Part shown: positions 51,253 through 60,522 of the stretch, piece after piece | Layout: each line of letters starts with the position of its first letter | Position numbering within the stretch: the stretch's first letter is position 1 | Translations under genes and position numbers: made by a program | Assembly: GCA_045605025.1 (NCBI GenBank) | Contig: JAZUPE010000052.1 | Span: 1 to 64,000, forward strand | DNA: 64,000 nucleotides | Direction of reading: 5' to 3' | Source: SIG598 sp045605025 | GTDB lineage: Bacteria > Bacillota > Clostridia > Oscillospirales > Acutalibacteraceae | Notes under the pieces: generated by a model | What the model saw: only the letters and a program-made list of their open reading frames with translations | Told to the model about the DNA's origin: nothing | Databases searched by the model: none

Positions 51253-51284
51253 GATGATCTCCCCTTTTCTAAAATATAGCGTCG

Positions 51285-53756
51285 TCAGAGTATGTTGTCC
51301 GGATTCATGTCGGCAAAGGCGTTGGTCTTGCCGAACGCCCTGCTCTGCCCGATGTCGCGCAGCAGCGACGAGAGCAGCTCACGGAAGGGCGCGCTGTTGC
51401 GGCATTTGATAATCAGCCGGTAGCGGTATTTGCCCTTGATGCGTGAAATGGAAGCCGGAGAGGGACCCAGCACGCGCAGAGGTATGCCGGGGTAGTCGTT
51501 CTTCGCCCGCTCACGGAGCATATCCATGAAGCAGTGCGCCATCTTGCGCACCATGTCGTCGTATATGCCCACGAAGCCCACCATGCATATATCCGAATAG
51601 GGCGGATAAAGCATGGTTTCGCGAACGATGATCTCGTTTTTATAGAACTCCGGATAATCCTGCCGCGCCGCCATGGCGATGACGGGGTTTTCCGGCGTCA
51701 TTGTCTGAATTATAGCACGCCCGCTGAATTCACCTCTGCCCGAGCGACCGACCACCTGCGTCAGCAGGGAGAACGCCCGCTCATAGCTGCGGAAATCGTC
51801 GCTGTACAGCATCTGGTCTGCGAGCATTACGCCCACCAGCGTCACCCGCTCAAAGTCAAGCCCCTTGGCTACCATCTGGGTACCGATCATGATGTCGTAA
51901 TCGCCCCGCTCAAAGGCGGCAAGCTTGTCGGCGTGGGAAAATTTCTGCTGGGTGCTGTCGGCGTCCATGCGAAGCACCCGCGCTTCGGGAAACAGCCGCG
52001 CCAGCTCGTCCTCCACCCGCTGGGTGCCCTGTCCGGCGTACCGCAGCTGCTCCGAGCCGCATTCCGGACACTTCGTGGCAAAGGGAAGGCTCTTTCCGCA
52101 GTAATGGCACAGCAGACGGTTTGAGTTGAGATGATAGGTCATGGACACGCTGCAGTGGTCGCAGGTGAGCACATGACCGCAGGCACGACAGGCAACAAAG
52201 GTGTTGAAGCCCCGGCGGTTGTGCAGCAGAATGGACTGATAGCCGTTCTGAAGATTATATTCCAGCGCCTGCAGCAGCTTCGGGCTGAACATGCTGTCCG
52301 CCAGCTTCTGTTCGGAGATATCCACCACGTCCACCACCGGCAGCTTTGCCTCGCCGTAGCGTTCGGTCAGCTGCTCAAGGTGATAGCTGCCCGCCCCGGC
52401 AAGATAATAGCTCTCCACCGACGGGGTAGCCGAAGCCAGCAGCAGCGGAGCCTTGTGATAGGCGCAGCGGAAGCGGGCAACGGAGCGCGCGTGATATCTT
52501 GGCGTTGATTCGGACTTGTAGGTATATTCCTGCTCCTCGTCCATGACGATCAGTCCGATGTCGTCAAAGGGAGCGAACACCGCCGAACGTGTACCGATGG
52601 CGATGAGCGCCTCTCCCCTTTTCACCCGTTTCCATTCGTCCAGACGCTGTCCCAGCGAAAGACCGCTGTGGAACACCGCCACACGGTCGCCGTAACGGGC
52701 GCGGAAACGCTCAAGGGTCTGAGGGGTGAGAGATATTTCGGGCACCATGACGATAACGCCCCTGCCGTCGGCAACGGCATCGTCAATGGCGCGCATGAAA
52801 ACAGAGGTTTTTCCGCTGCCGGTCACACCGTACAGCAGAGTGGTGGAAAAGCTGCCCGAACGATAGCGCGCGCTGATGTTTCCGTAGGCACGCTGCTGTC
52901 CGGCGGTCAGCACAATGCGCGAGCTGTCACGGGCCACGGGAGCCGATTTCGGTCTGCGCAGTACTTCGCTGTCGAAGAATTCCACCGCGCCGCGCTTTTT
53001 CAGGTTGGTGAGAATGACCTTGGTCACGCCGGCGAAGGCACACACTTCCTTTACCGAAGCGGAACCCACCTGCTCCAGCAGTTCCACAACCCGCCGCTGC
53101 TTGGGCGTGAGCTTATCAAAGCACTCCTCGCAGGCATCGGCAGCGATGCGAACCATGCGTATGGACGCGTCCCCCGTGCGGCGCACAGCGTCGTCACTGC
53201 GCACAATGATTCCCTTGCGCACAAGCTGTTCGGGAAGGGAGCTGTCCTCTCCAAGGCCGAACATATCGATCAGCCTGCCCCGTTCCACCGGTTCGGCGGC
53301 GCACACCACAGCAGTCGCCGCCATGCGTTCCTGTTCGGAAAGCTCCGCCAGCGAATCGATGCGCTCAAGGGTCATTCCCTGCGCGGGCACGAAGCATCTG
53401 ACCACCCGCATGTCAAGCCCGGTGGGGAGCATGGCACGCGCGGCCTCGAAGAACGTGCAGAAGCACTGCTCATGCAGCCATTCCGCCAGCAGCAGCAGTT
53501 CGTCGCTCAGCACCGGCTCCTCGTCCAGCAGACGCAGCACGGGCTTGACGCCCTGAGGCAGCTCAGCCGTCTCCTCCACGTCAAACACCATAGCCTGACG
53601 CTGGTCGTTGCCGGTGCCGAAGGGAACCATGACCCTGCAGCCCCTCTGCACCGCAGAGGAAAGCTGCGGCGGAAGCATATAGTCAAAGAGCCGGTCAAAG
53701 TGAAAGGCGGTCTTTTCCACAGCCGCTTTGATTATCCGCGCGCAGATAGAAACCAC
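51285..53756 (-). CDS. priA: Primosomal replication protein N' (PriA helicase)
   Basis: Restarts stalled replication forks. The protein has 823 residues: an N-terminal DNA-binding domain, winged helix, SF2 helicase core with GVTGSGKTSVFMRA and a DEEQ box (VMDEEQEYTYKSE; DEEH in E. coli), and an eight-Cys zinc module (CRACGHVLTCDHC, LCHYCG, CPECGSEQ). The C-terminal part follows the family. The GTG at 53756 has GAG-rich sequence close by, so the exact start is uncertain by a few codons. Confidence 0.94.
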   Translation of the reverse strand: MVSICARIIKAAVEKTAFHFDRLFDYMLPPQLSSAVQRGCRVMVPFGTGNDQRQAMVFDVEETAELPQGVKPVLRLLDEEPVLSDELLLLAEWLHEQCFCTFFEAARAMLPTGLDMRVVRCFVPAQGMTLERIDSLAELSEQERMAATAVVCAAEPVERGRLIDMFGLGEDSSLPEQLVRKGIIVRSDDAVRRTGDASIRMVRIAADACEECFDKLTPKQRRVVELLEQVGSASVKEVCAFAGVTKVILTNLKKRGAVEFFDSEVLRRPKSAPVARDSSRIVLTAGQQRAYGNISARYRSGSFSTTLLYGVTGSGKTSVFMRAIDDAVADGRGVIVMVPEISLTPQTLERFRARYGDRVAVFHSGLSLGQRLDEWKRVKRGEALIAIGTRSAVFAPFDDIGLIVMDEEQEYTYKSESTPRYHARSVARFRCAYHKAPLLLASATPSVESYYLAGAGSYHLEQLTERYGEAKLPVVDVVDISEQKLADSMFSPKLLQALEYNLQNGYQSILLHNRRGFNTFVACRACGHVLTCDHCSVSMTYHLNSNRLLCHYCGKSLPFATKCPECGSEQLRYAGQGTQRVEDELARLFPEARVLRMDADSTQQKFSHADKLAAFERGDYDIMIGTQMVAKGLDFERVTLVGVMLADQMLYSDDFRSYERAFSLLTQVVGRSGRGEFSGRAIIQTMTPENPVIAMAARQDYPEFYKNEIIVRETMLYPPYSDICMVGFVGIYDDMVRKMAHCFMDMLRERAKNDYPGIPLRVLGPSPASISRIKGKYRYRLIIKCRNSAPFRELLSSLLRDIGQSRAFGKTNAFADMNPDNIL

Positions 53757-53785
53757 CTCACTCGCTCAACTGAAATCGCGCTGAA

Positions 53786-54049
53786 TTATTCTTCCTCGAT
53801 GGAGACGGAAACCTCGAAATCGTTGTCGCGGTAGATGCTGGACGAACCGCTGGGACGAACGATGGTGGACTTACCGGTCATGAGGTTGCCCAACACGATG
53901 TTAACCGGCTTTTCCAGCAGGGGCTCATGGCGGCGGTCGGCTTCCTCGGAGATCTCACGGGCGCGGGTGGCAACGGTGTTGACCAACGCGTAGCGGTTGT
54001 CGCACATTGCGAATACTTCGTCGATGTTTTTCTTGGTGTTGATAGCCAT
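53786..54049 (-). CDS. rpoZ: RNA polymerase omega subunit
   Basis: Small subunit that helps assemble RNA polymerase. The protein has 87 residues with the omega pattern DEVFAMCDNRYALVNTVATRAREI and a conserved KPVNIVLGNLMTGK further on. I start at ATG 54049 with AAGGAG ten bases upstream; the open frame runs a little further upstream into the gmk end without a site. It lies directly after gmk as in many Firmicutes. Confidence 0.93.
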   Translation of the reverse strand: MAINTKKNIDEVFAMCDNRYALVNTVATRAREISEEADRRHEPLLEKPVNIVLGNLMTGKSTIVRPSGSSSIYRDNDFEVSVSIEEE

Positions 54050-54085
54050 CTTGTCAATTCTCCTTATTATATAACTGGTCACGGA

Positions 54086-54706
54086 TCACTGTCCGAGAAC
54101 CGAGTCGATTATCCATTTCTTGCGGCTGGAGCGGTTCTTCTCCGCCACGATGGTATTGAGCAGGTCACCCGCGGCATCTTCCATGATGTCGTTGATGATG
54201 ATGTAGTCGTAGTCAAGCGCTCTGGGAATTTCCTCTTTTGCCTTCTCAAGACGCTGAACGATCTCCTCCTCGGTTTCTCTGCCGCGCAGACGGATGCGCT
54301 TTTCCAGCTCAGCCATGGACGGCGGCATGATAAAGATTCTCACCGCGTCCGGAAAAATCTTTACAACCTGATCGGCGCCGTTTACGTCAATCTCCAGCAC
54401 CACGCTGGTGCCGCGCTCGATGCGGTCGGCAATGGCCTTCTTGGGGGTGCCGTAGTAGTTGCCGTTGTAGCTGTTGTACTCGATAAGCTCATCGCCGGCG
54501 ATGGCTTCCTCGAAGCGCTCACGGGTGACGTAGTAGTAGGTCACGCCCTCCTCCTCGTCCTTCTTGATTCCTCTGGAGGTCATGGAGATGGACAGCTGGA
54601 CATCCTGACCGATCTCGGCGGCGATGTTCATGGCTCTGCGCACCACGGTGCCCTTGCCAGCGGCGGAGGGACCGGATACGATGGCGAGTACGCCCTTGTC
54701 GTGCAT
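54086..54706 (-). CDS. gmk: Guanylate kinase
   Basis: Phosphorylates GMP to GDP. The protein has 206 residues with P-loop IVSGPSAAGKGTVVR, GMP site SISMTSRGIKKDEEEGVTYYYV (read in two parts), and the LEIDVNGADQV strand. AGAGGAG precedes the ATG. In B. subtilis remA precedes gmk directly; here three C1-peptidase genes lie between them. Confidence 0.95.
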   Translation of the reverse strand: MHDKGVLAIVSGPSAAGKGTVVRRAMNIAAEIGQDVQLSISMTSRGIKKDEEEGVTYYYVTRERFEEAIAGDELIEYNSYNGNYYGTPKKAIADRIERGTSVVLEIDVNGADQVVKIFPDAVRIFIMPPSMAELEKRIRLRGRETEEEIVQRLEKAKEEIPRALDYDYIIINDIMEDAAGDLLNTIVAEKNRSSRKKWIIDSVLGQ

Positions 54707-54757
54707 GGTGATTCTCCTCTCAGTATGTACTGAAATATATGTAATTACTTCGTTTGA

Positions 54758-56233
54758 TTACTCTTTTTCCATCAAAGCCTTGATGCCGAAGTTGTTGATG
54801 GTGACATCAAGACCGAACAGCTCCGCGGTGGCAGGCTCGGATGTGTCGTGCCATTCTCCTTCGTGCAGAACGAAACTCTCGCCCTCTCCCGAGGAATAAA
54901 CACACTCGGCAGGAACAGGTAAGAAATCAAGATAGCTGTTGACTTCACCTTCCACGGGAACCCTTCCCTGCATATCGTTCTTTCCTGATTTGTAGGTGAC
55001 CACAACGCTGAAGGTGTCTCCGTCATTAAGAGAAACTGTCGACTCAAGGTCGATGACATGATATCCGGGGTTGTCCACTGTTGTTTTAATTCTTGCAGCT
55101 CGCTCGCCGCTGTCGGGAGTGCCCGCATCAGGATTGCGGAATATTTCAACCAGCAGCGATTGATCCTTTGCCGCGGTATAAACGCCCACTGCCTTGAGAC
55201 TGCAGGCCTTATCGGCGGCAAACACATTGGCTGCAACGGTATCACCCTCTGAAGATCGGATTTTTTCGGTCATTGACAGCGAATCATAATAAAGGATATC
55301 GCCGTAATCGCTCCGTGGGCACAGATCAACCGTGGCAAATCCGCAGAGTGCTTCCTCATAGGATATCCAGAAACATCCGTCATCACCAAAGTCCGCGCCC
55401 CAACTGTTCTGAATAAGCCAGGCTCCGTCATTCTCCGGCTTTACATGTCCGAAGTTATCTTTGGAATAACTGTCATCCCAGCCGATGATCGTGACGACAT
55501 GATTGACATCCATTTCCTGTCCGTCGGTCTTTTTCTGAAAATGATAGCAGGTGCTGCCGCCTGCGGCGCTGTAGGCGTTCGGCTGGTCAAACATACATAC
55601 CAGCATCGCGCCGTCCGAAACGATGGCACGCTTGATATCTTCAACGGAAGAACACTCATAGAATTCGCCTGAAGGCGAAGGGCCGTAACTGTTGATGCCG
55701 GTCACAAGATAATCGCCCATAAACTTGGTCATCTCACCGTTTTTATCGGCTTTTTGCATCTCCGTAACAGTCTTTCTGATATCAGCGTTATTGAAGTAAA
55801 CCGCCGATTCATCTGCAGGACCGGCACCGTTGGCATACATATTCAGTATCATGGAGGGATCGGCACCAGCATAGAACATCATGCTGAGCGAATCCTTGCG
55901 GCTGCCGCTGAGATAGATCGCGTCCTCTGTAGCCTGCGGATCCTTCTCATCCATAAACGAATACAGATAATAGAAAGTGTGACCTTCGGAAAGGTCAATC
56001 CCGTCCGCATTAACAAGACCATCGGTAATGAGCGCAGACTCACAGATATTCGCAGAAGCATGAGCAGCGCACATACCGGTCTGGCGCTGATCCTTTGTGT
56101 CGGTCACTCTGTTCCCGTCCAGCAGGCTGAATTTCTGCGGAGGAGGAGGAAGCTCCTCTTTCGTCAGAGAACAGCCGCACAGCGAGGATATTATCATAGC
56201 GCATGCAAGCGCCGCGGTGATTATCTTTTTCAT
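54758..56233 (-). CDS. Secreted papain-like (C1) lipoprotein peptidase, paralog A
   Basis: The protein has 491 residues. A lipoprotein signal ends at an LCG-C lipobox (Cys21). The C1 peptidase domain shows all catalytic positions: Gln49/Cys55 (DQRQTGMCAAHAS), His245 (NHVVTIIGWDD) and Asn276 in QNSWGADFG. A beta-rich C-terminal domain (~310-470) resembles the lectin-like domain often fused to such peptidases. The final residues (ELFGLDVTINNFGIKAL) are nearly the same in all three paralogs. Predicted to sit on the outer membrane face and cut extracellular protein or peptide. Third and last of the tandem set. Confidence 0.85.
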   Translation of the reverse strand: MKKIITAALACAMIISSLCGCSLTKEELPPPPQKFSLLDGNRVTDTKDQRQTGMCAAHASANICESALITDGLVNADGIDLSEGHTFYYLYSFMDEKDPQATEDAIYLSGSRKDSLSMMFYAGADPSMILNMYANGAGPADESAVYFNNADIRKTVTEMQKADKNGEMTKFMGDYLVTGINSYGPSPSGEFYECSSVEDIKRAIVSDGAMLVCMFDQPNAYSAAGGSTCYHFQKKTDGQEMDVNHVVTIIGWDDSYSKDNFGHVKPENDGAWLIQNSWGADFGDDGCFWISYEEALCGFATVDLCPRSDYGDILYYDSLSMTEKIRSSEGDTVAANVFAADKACSLKAVGVYTAAKDQSLLVEIFRNPDAGTPDSGERAARIKTTVDNPGYHVIDLESTVSLNDGDTFSVVVTYKSGKNDMQGRVPVEGEVNSYLDFLPVPAECVYSSGEGESFVLHEGEWHDTSEPATAELFGLDVTINNFGIKALMEKE

Positions 56234-56272
56234 AATCTCACTAATTCCTTCATCAAATGATCCGTTATCCGA

Positions 56273-57766
56273 TTACTCTTTATCCATAAGCGCCTTGATG
56301 CCGAAGTTGTTGAGGGTGACATCAAGACCGAACAGCTCTGCGGTGGCGGAATAAGAAGTGTCGTACCACTTATTGTCGTACACCACATAACTCTGCCCCG
56401 GCTGCGAAGCAAGAACACAATCGATACCTAAAACATCGAAGATCTTCTTCTCAGTTTCGGTCACGTCTCCTTCGACAGGAACTCTTCCCAACCAGTCGGA
56501 AACACCTGAACTGTCAGTCCTGTAACGAATCAGTATACTGAAGCTGTCACCGGCATTAAGCTTTACACTCTCCTCCAGATCAACAACATGATATCCGGGC
56601 ATATCAATGGTGGTTTCCAGCCTGGCCACCCTTCTGCCGCTCTGGGGATCATACTCATCGGGATTGTGGTAAACCTCGATAATAACCGGCTGATTCTTGG
56701 CTGCAGTCGGAACACCTGCCGCCTTGAGAGCGCAGTCCTTATCAACGGTGAATACATTTGCCGCAACAGTCTCTTCGCCGTCGGCCCTGATGTTCCGGTC
56801 CATCCGTAAATTGTCGTAAAAAAGCACATCGCCATACTCATCCCGTGGAGTCAACTCCACGGTGGTAAATCCGGGAAGAGGCTGTTCATAGGATGACCAG
56901 TAGTAATACTCGCCGTTTTTGAATCTGCTGCTGTCCTTAATATACCAGGCACCGTCATTATCCGGCTTGTTTCGTCCGAAATTTTCACGGGAGAAATTGT
57001 CGTCCCAGCCGATAACACTTACCGCATGTACAGCATGTTCAACAATATCTTCAGCAGAATAGATTCCTTCGTAATACGCAATACCGGCATCGGAAAAGTT
57101 ATAGCTATATTTTGCTGTAGTGGTACTGACCGAAGCCGCACCGTCTGCAAAAATCGAGCGCTTCATTTCCCTTATGGACGAATTTTCATATATCGGCTCA
57201 TATGTCTCGTTATTATGATAATTCGCCCCTGTGAGAAGATACTCACCCATATATTTTTCCATCGCACCGCTTTTATGAGCGGCGTTAAGGTTCGCCGTGG
57301 ATTGCTCCCTGTGTTCCGGATCAAACTCAACCACAGTTTCGTCAACCGGTCCACAGCCGTTTGCAAGCAGATTAACCAGCGTGAACGTCTCGCTTCCATC
57401 CAGAAGGAAGTTCCCTTTGCTTTCCTCTCTGTTTATACTCTGAAAATACCCATCTGTTCCGTAAGCCTTGTCATCATTGAAGGAATGACAATAGTAGTAC
57501 AGATGAGCCTCCGAAAGATCAAGATCATCAACATTTTCGTATCCGTTGACCAGAAGACTGGATTCACAGGCATTGATAAGCGCATATGAAGCACAAAGAC
57601 CCGTATATTTCTGATCTTTCTCAATTGTCACCAGTCCGAGGTCGCTCAGGATATATTTCTCCGGCAGCTGCACCGGCTGTTCAGTCGGCTTGATCTCATG
57701 AGCGCAGCCGCACAGCGAGGATATTATCATGGCGCAGGCAAGCGCAGCGGTGATTATCTTTTTCAT
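56273..57766 (-). CDS. Secreted C1 peptidase-like lipoprotein, paralog B, catalytic Asn replaced
   Basis: The protein has 497 residues with the same signal and lipobox as its neighbours. Cys58 (DQKYTGLCASYA) and His247 (HAVSVIGWDD) are kept, but the NSWG motif is replaced: the sequence reads WYIKDSSRFKNGEYYY, so Asn becomes Asp278 and the following Trp-Gly is lost. Activity is therefore doubtful; it could be weakly active or a binding protein. The lectin-like C-terminal domain and the conserved tail are intact, and the frame is undamaged, which suggests selection for some function. AGGAG precedes the ATG. Confidence 0.82.
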   Translation of the reverse strand: MKKIITAALACAMIISSLCGCAHEIKPTEQPVQLPEKYILSDLGLVTIEKDQKYTGLCASYALINACESSLLVNGYENVDDLDLSEAHLYYYCHSFNDDKAYGTDGYFQSINREESKGNFLLDGSETFTLVNLLANGCGPVDETVVEFDPEHREQSTANLNAAHKSGAMEKYMGEYLLTGANYHNNETYEPIYENSSIREMKRSIFADGAASVSTTTAKYSYNFSDAGIAYYEGIYSAEDIVEHAVHAVSVIGWDDNFSRENFGRNKPDNDGAWYIKDSSRFKNGEYYYWSSYEQPLPGFTTVELTPRDEYGDVLFYDNLRMDRNIRADGEETVAANVFTVDKDCALKAAGVPTAAKNQPVIIEVYHNPDEYDPQSGRRVARLETTIDMPGYHVVDLEESVKLNAGDSFSILIRYRTDSSGVSDWLGRVPVEGDVTETEKKIFDVLGIDCVLASQPGQSYVVYDNKWYDTSYSATAELFGLDVTLNNFGIKALMDKE

Positions 57767-57804
57767 GCTGATTCTCCTGTTTGTATTCCAAAATCCTGAC
57801 TCTT

Positions 57805-59298
57805 TTATTGCGTGTTCTCCAGCAGCGCCTTGATGCCGAAGTTGTTGAGGGTGACATCAAGACCGAACAGCTCTGCGGTGGCTGGCACGGAAGTGTCGTA
57901 CCATTTGTTTTCGTACACCACAAAGCTCTGACCGGGCATGGAACAGAACTGATAATCAAACATAGGCAGGTACAATTCCTTTTCTTCCTCGGGGAAATCC
58001 GCCTCAACAGGAACCTTGCCCAGCCATTCGTTCGCTCCGTTCTCATCCGCTTTGTATGTGATCACGATGCTCAGGCGGTCGCCCTTGGCGAACTCTGCGA
58101 CCTTTTCAAGATCAACCACATGATATCCGGGATGCCCGATGGTGGTCTCGAGTTCTGCCACGCGCTCACCGTTATCGGGACAGTTGGCGTCGGAATTGCG
58201 GAACACGCGGATAACCACAGGCTGACCGATGGCGGAGGTGGGCACACCCACCGCCTTCAGCGCGCAGTCCTTGTCCACGGTGAACACGTTCGCCGTGACG
58301 GTGTCGCCGCTGTCGTTTCTGATCACGCCGCCCAGCCAAAGCGAATCGTGATACAGGATGTCGCCGTAGGCATCACGGGGGCAGTAATCGAGGGAAGCCA
58401 GACCGGCAAGCTCCTCCTCATAGGAGGACCAGTACAGACCTTCGTCACCGAAGTAGGTGCCCATGCTGTTCTGAACCAGCCACGCGCCGTCGTTTTCCGG
58501 CTTGTAGTAGTCGTAATTATCTCTGGAAAAATTATCATCCCATCCGATGATGGTTATGCCGTGGTTAATATATTCGAAGATGTTATCGTTGCATACACCG
58601 GCGTAAAACGCAGTGTATTCTTTGGTGTCCCTGACAAGATCAACGGCGTAAGCCGTGGAAGCCGCCACAGCGCCGTCATTGATTATCGCCTGCTTGATGG
58701 TGTCGATGGAAGCCTTCTGGTAGACATCGTCATTATCCAGACCTCTGAACACATTCATGTCGGTCAGCAGATAATCGCCGGACATATCACTGCTGATGTC
58801 ACCGTTCTCGTGGGCGTCGTGCAGATTATGAACGTCTGCAAGATAATCCCTGGTGTCGAACTCCACAACCGACTCATCCACCGGACCGTGTCCGTTGGCA
58901 AAGGAGTTCAGGAAATCAAAAGTATATCCGCCGTAGCGGAACGTAAGTCCGTCGGAGTCCGTTCGGTCGCCCGGAAGATAGATAGCGTCGGAACCGTTCT
59001 GCGCATCCTTTTCGTCCTGATAGGAAAAGCCGTAGTAGAATAACTGCGCCTCCGAAAGATCGATATCCGCGTCGGCATAGCCGTCAGTGATGATGCTGGA
59101 TTCCGAAGCCTTGATGACGGAAAACGCGGCACACATTCCCGTTGACCACTGATCCTTGGTGGAGGTCACTCTGCCCTCGTCCAGCAGATTGTAGCTTTCC
59201 GGCAGCGGCGCAGGCTGCTCAGCCGGCTCATGAGCGCAGCCGCACAGCGAGGATATTATCATTGCGCAGGCAAGCGCCGCAGTGATTATCTTTTTCAA
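57805..59298 (-). CDS. Secreted papain-like (C1) lipoprotein peptidase, paralog C
   Basis: The protein has 497 residues, first of the three tandem paralogs. It has the same lipoprotein signal (lipobox Cys21), Gln50/Cys56 (DQWSTGMCAAFS), His246 (NHGITIIGWDD) and Asn277 (QNSMGTYFG; NSMG instead of NSWG). The lectin-like C-terminal domain and the shared tail are present. TTG start with AGGGAG seven bases upstream. It begins 44 bases after the remA stop, with no terminator seen in between, so it probably belongs to the same transcript. Confidence 0.85.
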   Translation of the reverse strand: MKKIITAALACAMIISSLCGCAHEPAEQPAPLPESYNLLDEGRVTSTKDQWSTGMCAAFSVIKASESSIITDGYADADIDLSEAQLFYYGFSYQDEKDAQNGSDAIYLPGDRTDSDGLTFRYGGYTFDFLNSFANGHGPVDESVVEFDTRDYLADVHNLHDAHENGDISSDMSGDYLLTDMNVFRGLDNDDVYQKASIDTIKQAIINDGAVAASTAYAVDLVRDTKEYTAFYAGVCNDNIFEYINHGITIIGWDDNFSRDNYDYYKPENDGAWLVQNSMGTYFGDEGLYWSSYEEELAGLASLDYCPRDAYGDILYHDSLWLGGVIRNDSGDTVTANVFTVDKDCALKAVGVPTSAIGQPVVIRVFRNSDANCPDNGERVAELETTIGHPGYHVVDLEKVAEFAKGDRLSIVITYKADENGANEWLGKVPVEADFPEEEKELYLPMFDYQFCSMPGQSFVVYENKWYDTSVPATAELFGLDVTLNNFGIKALLENTQ

Positions 59299-59342
59299 GC
59301 TCGTTCTCCCTTTCCTGCAATATCAGGCATTGCGTCAGCTGT

Positions 59343-59576
59343 TTATTCGCTGGCTTTCTTTCCCTCGGCAGTGATCTCCACCGCCGACAGAATGACATGA
59401 CCGCTGTCGGCGACCATGACCACCTTGGTACGCCTACCATATGTAGCGTCGATGAGCATATTGCGGTCGCGGGCATCCTGCACGATGCGCTTGACCGGCG
59501 CGGAATCGGGATTGACGATGGCGATGAGACGGTCGGCGGAAACCATGTTGCCGAAGCCGATGTCAATGAGTTCCAT
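59343..59576 (-). CDS. remA: Extracellular matrix regulator RemA (DUF370)
   Basis: In B. subtilis this DNA-binding protein activates biofilm matrix and osmoprotection genes. The 77 residues match the family closely over its length: IDIGFGNMVSADRLIAIVNP, then SAPVKRIVQDARDRNMLIDA, TYGRRTKVV and GHVILSAVE. GGGGAGG precedes the ATG. It follows yicC as in many Clostridia and Bacilli. Confidence 0.95.
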   Translation of the reverse strand: MELIDIGFGNMVSADRLIAIVNPDSAPVKRIVQDARDRNMLIDATYGRRTKVVMVADSGHVILSAVEITAEGKKASE

Positions 59577-59594
59577 ATTCCGTCCTCCCCGTGA

Positions 59595-60473
59595 TTATTC
59601 TATGTTCTGGATCTGCTCGCGGATCTTTTCGATCTCCGCCTTCATGTCCACCACGATATGGGCGATGGAGGAATTCTGGGACTTGGATCCGATGGTGTTG
59701 GTCTCGCGGTTGATCTCCTGAACGATGAAGTCCAGCTTGCGTCCGGCAGGCTCGTCGGAACTGAGCACCGCGCGGAGCTGGTCGATGTGGCTGCGCAGGC
59801 GGACGGTCTCCTCGTCCACGGCGATGCGGTCGGCAAAGATGGCGCATTCGGTGATGACACGCTGCTCGTCAACTGTGCGGTCGCCGATGACCTCGGCGAT
59901 CTTGTTGTACAGACGCTCGCGGTAGGCAGCCAGTGTCTCGGGAGAAGCCGCCTCCACCTTTGCCACGTTGGCGATGATGGCGTCGGCGCGGGATTCCACG
60001 TCAGCTCTGAGCCTTGCGCCCTCAACCTCGCGCATGGCGATGAAGTTGTCCACGGCGGTCTGGGCAACGGTCTTTACCGCGGCCCACACGGCGTCCTCGT
60101 CCTCGGCGGCACGGCGGACAGTGAAGATATCGTTGTAACGGGCAACGCTGGAAACGGTGATGTCGTCGGTCAGACCGAAATCTGAAGCCAGCGAACGCAG
60201 GGCGTTTATGTACCCCTCGGCAAGGGAGCGGTTGAGCTCAACCACCACCGAGCCGTCGTCAACAGACACGATGGAAACGTGCACATCGATCTTGCCGCGG
60301 CTGACCTGCGACTGGACAAAATTCTTGAGCTTATCCTCGATGAAGCCGTAGCCCCGGCTGATGCGCGCCGAGAACTCAAAGAACCTGTGGTTGACGGATC
60401 TTATCTCGACGGTGATATCCTTGCCGTCGACAGTGCTCTGAAAACGGCCGAAGCCGGTCATGCTCTTTATCAT
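59595..60473 (-). CDS. yicC: YicC/YloC family endoribonuclease
   Basis: The protein has 292 residues: N-terminal MIKSMTGFGR, SVNHRFFEFSARIS (RNA-contacting RSVNHR), and the C-terminal DUF1732 with KLDFIVQEINRETNTIGSKS. YicC-type proteins cut RNA and affect mRNA and sRNA decay. GAGGT precedes the ATG, and a strong promoter lies about 50 bases upstream. It opens the gene line yicC-remA-(C1 peptidases)-gmk-rpoZ-priA and onwards. Confidence 0.94.
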   Translation of the reverse strand: MIKSMTGFGRFQSTVDGKDITVEIRSVNHRFFEFSARISRGYGFIEDKLKNFVQSQVSRGKIDVHVSIVSVDDGSVVVELNRSLAEGYINALRSLASDFGLTDDITVSSVARYNDIFTVRRAAEDEDAVWAAVKTVAQTAVDNFIAMREVEGARLRADVESRADAIIANVAKVEAASPETLAAYRERLYNKIAEVIGDRTVDEQRVITECAIFADRIAVDEETVRLRSHIDQLRAVLSSDEPAGRKLDFIVQEINRETNTIGSKSQNSSIAHIVVDMKAEIEKIREQIQNIE

Positions 60474-60522
60474 GGCGTTACCTCGATTTTGTTGTAATAA
60501 CTCAGTTTTTGCTTATTGTTTT

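Noticed and set aside
56273..57766. Calling the middle C1 paralog a pseudogene
   Set aside because: The frame, signal peptide, lipobox, Cys and His are intact; only the Asn motif is altered, so it is reported as a coding gene with doubtful activity.
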